Source: Scortum barcoo
Lineage: Eukaryota > Chordata > Actinopteri > Centrarchiformes > Terapontidae
Direction of reading: 5' to 3'
Assembly: GCA_023238725.1 (NCBI GenBank)
Contig: CM041552.1
Location: 11,287,647-11,351,646, forward strand
DNA: 64,000 bases
Of this stretch, positions 61,930 to 64,000 are shown piece by piece. Position 1 is the first letter of the stretch; every line of letters starts with the position of its first letter. The notes below the pieces were generated by a model. That model searched no databases, had not been told where the DNA came from, and saw nothing but the letters and a program-made list of their open reading frames with translations. The position numbers were made by a program, and so were the translations under genes.

Positions 61930-64000
61930 GTGAGAAAAAAAACAAAAACAAAAAAACAAACAAATAAAAAAAACAAATCATTGGAATGCAATATACAACA
62001 ATAACAAGACTAGGGCATGCACATTAATGGCTGTAGGGTTACTGAAAAGAATTATGGCCCTTGACGTAGTTTATTGTCAGAAGATAATTATGTTTCATCA
62101 ACTGTAACTTTGACTGCAATGTTGATCTGGTCTAGGAAGGAGGATTAGCCAGTTAACCAGATTTGTTAAATTCAAATGTAAGGTAATCCTGCATTACTGT
62201 AAAAATGTACTATAAAAATCATGTAATATGATCTTCCCGCTTCAGATACTAGGCTTACTTACAGTCTTACTTACAGGTTATAGCAACTGTTGCCATGAAA
62301 CTAAACTACTGTGATGTCAGGTTAACTTGATCCTGACCCTGATCCCAGGCCAGGATGCAACTGCAATAACCACCACCTGAACAAGCACCAAAAAGTCTGT
62401 CCTTACACAGTCTCATTATTCAATTACCATTAGTAAGAATTATGAATAGCTTTTGTTAAATTATTAGAGTAGATATAAGCTGCCATTAACAAGGCAAAGA
62501 TTCCCTGCTTAAATGTCAAATTCTGGCTTAACATGAAAGTTAAGAATTTTAAAAGCACTTCAATGTGTGTTTTAAAATATACCAGAATATTTGTTTTAAT
62601 TTCCTGATTTATTGCTCCAACCACACATTTAAAAAAAAAATCTATGAATCACTTGGAGGCTATGTTTTGACATAAACTAAAAACACATCTTTTAACACTC
62701 TGAGAAAACCTGTAAAACGTATACATTATTAAAAGTCTCCTACATCTTACTATTCTATTTTATTTATTTCATTTCACTTTTCACAGTATAATTTTACTGA
62801 TGCCTCTCATATCCTTTTTTAAGCACATTGTAAGTATTTTTTAGTGCTCTACAAACAGGGCACAAGTTGAAAGAGGCTCAACGGTAGTTCAACCATATCA
62901 TGTAGCTTTCCTTTTGAATCAGAGCACCTTAGTTTGTGCTTTTAAATGCACAAAACATTATTTGTCCCCTTATTTATTTATGTTAATAGAATCACAATGT
63001 GAGATAAAAAGAAGCTAATAAAGATAATTTAACAAAAAAACTGTGGTCACACTGTAAAATTTCCATTTCCACCTCTGATTGTCATTTCAAATGCCACACA
63101 AGCTAAACAAGTTGACATTTAAGTTGACATTTAACCTTTTAAAGAGAAAAGTGGTTAAAAAGGGCAGATATTAATGATACTATTGTTAAAATGTGGAAGA
63201 AGGTCTAGTCATATCATGCCTAATTTGGCTTTATGGAATAATTTTGACATGAAAAAGATTAACTTAGATCAAGCTTTCTGCAATACCTGCTGCATAATGT
63301 CATCTAACAGTACTCAGCTGAGCAGAATCTTTTTTTGTGTCCCTTTATAGAAAATGAATTAACAATAATCTTCACAATTGTCTTTTCAGCAAAAAATTAA
63401 CAAACCTATGAACAGCAAGATACTGTGTACAACTAACAAAGCAGCAAAACAGGGAGGAGCAGGAGGAAGGGAGCAGTAGGCTCAGTCACATACTAGCACG
63501 ATCACTACAGCCTGCTGCTAATAAAGCACACATCACTCTGTATCTTCTTAGTGCTTATTGGGTCAGAGCTGAAGAGAGCAGGAACAGAGGAGAACTGGGG
63601 ACGTGTGTTGGGAGATTGAGTAAAAGCACAGGGTAGAAGACGTTGACTCAAATAACTGCATCCATCAGAAACTGGAAAATCAAGGCTCTTATAATCAAGT
63701 AAGCGTGTAGTATACTGCATGTGCTCAAAACCCAGAAAGAACCAGGTCATGTTTAATGCACCCACATTAGAAGAGATTAACGATATCTTCTAGGTCATCA
63801 TATGAGAAATCAAGTCAGGCTTCTCCTTGATTTTAGAAATAACTATATGAACTCTACCATATGTCACATTTATTTGTTTTAACTAATAGTTATCCCTCTG
63901 GCAGCATGTAATTGTTGATTATATGATATCAGTAGAAGTACAGGAGATGTTCTTTAGCTTGAGTCCTTCTTGGTGTTGCATTTGTGGACAGATACCTACC
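61930..64000 (-). other. mbnl1 intron upstream of the 54-nt exon
   Basis: A/T-rich sequence with no frame resembling the Ala-rich QAAATAAAM segment or the CCCH zinc fingers expected upstream, so those exons lie beyond 64000. No other gene or long repeat is recognised here. Confidence 0.6.

Noticed and set aside
63990..64000. GGTAGGTATC on the minus strand at the window edge as the donor of the preceding mbnl1 exon
   Set aside because: It fits a donor consensus, but the exon itself is outside the window, so nothing can confirm it.

Overview
This is nuclear DNA from a ray-finned fish, most likely a percomorph-type teleost. Evidence: exon/intron gene structure with vertebrate splice sites, genes and repeats typical of fish, many long CA/GA/TA microsatellites, compact intergenic spacing, and no operons. 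I cannot name the species. Three genes can be recognised, all on the minus strand. Read in their own direction they are the 3' part of mbnl1 (about 53.0-64.0 kb, running off the right edge), p2ry1 (32.15-33.23 kb) and rap2b (14.49-15.04 kb). Human 3q25 has MBNL1, P2RY1 and RAP2B in the same order and orientation, so this is conserved synteny in a much smaller space, and it supports the paralogue assignments.

Layout. 1-12.7 kb: intergenic DNA with simple repeats and teleost dispersed-repeat fragments. 12.7-15.7 kb: intronless rap2b with its downstream region, a GC-rich 5' end, and two CRE palindromes exactly 50 bp apart upstream. 15.7-30.8 kb: intergenic, with three repeat fragments. 30.8-34.0 kb: p2ry1, a single coding exon disrupted by small insertions, with a probable 3' UTR and a microsatellite-rich 5' flank. 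34.08-34.70 kb: a deleted Tc1-type transposon. 35.6-35.96 kb: a tRNA-headed SINE with a perfect 12-bp target duplication. 36-53 kb: intergenic with repeat fragments. 53-64 kb: the alternatively spliced 3' end of mbnl1.

The mbnl1 exons are the most informative part. In order they are 54, 151, 36, 92 and about 74 nt. They encode the nuclear-localisation exon, the LPPLPKRP exon, the 36-nt cassette, the frame-determining 92-nt exon (one codon shorter than the 95 nt I recall for human) and the IPIISADHLTSHKYVTQM tail. All phases fit. Skipping the 36-nt exon keeps frame; skipping the 92-nt exon switches the tail to DSNNICRPSD. The 54-nt exon is preceded by a dense run of YGCY motifs, the binding motif of the MBNL proteins themselves. 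A further candidate exon and a probable terminal 3' UTR exon lie downstream.

The three genes do not form a pathway. RAP2B is a membrane Ras-like GTPase, P2RY1 an ADP-activated Gq-coupled receptor, and MBNL1 an RNA-binding splicing regulator. I found no undescribed multi-gene system. The points most worth checking are the p2ry1 lesions and its altered C-terminus, the mbnl1 regulatory architecture and candidate exon, and the paired CREs of rap2b.
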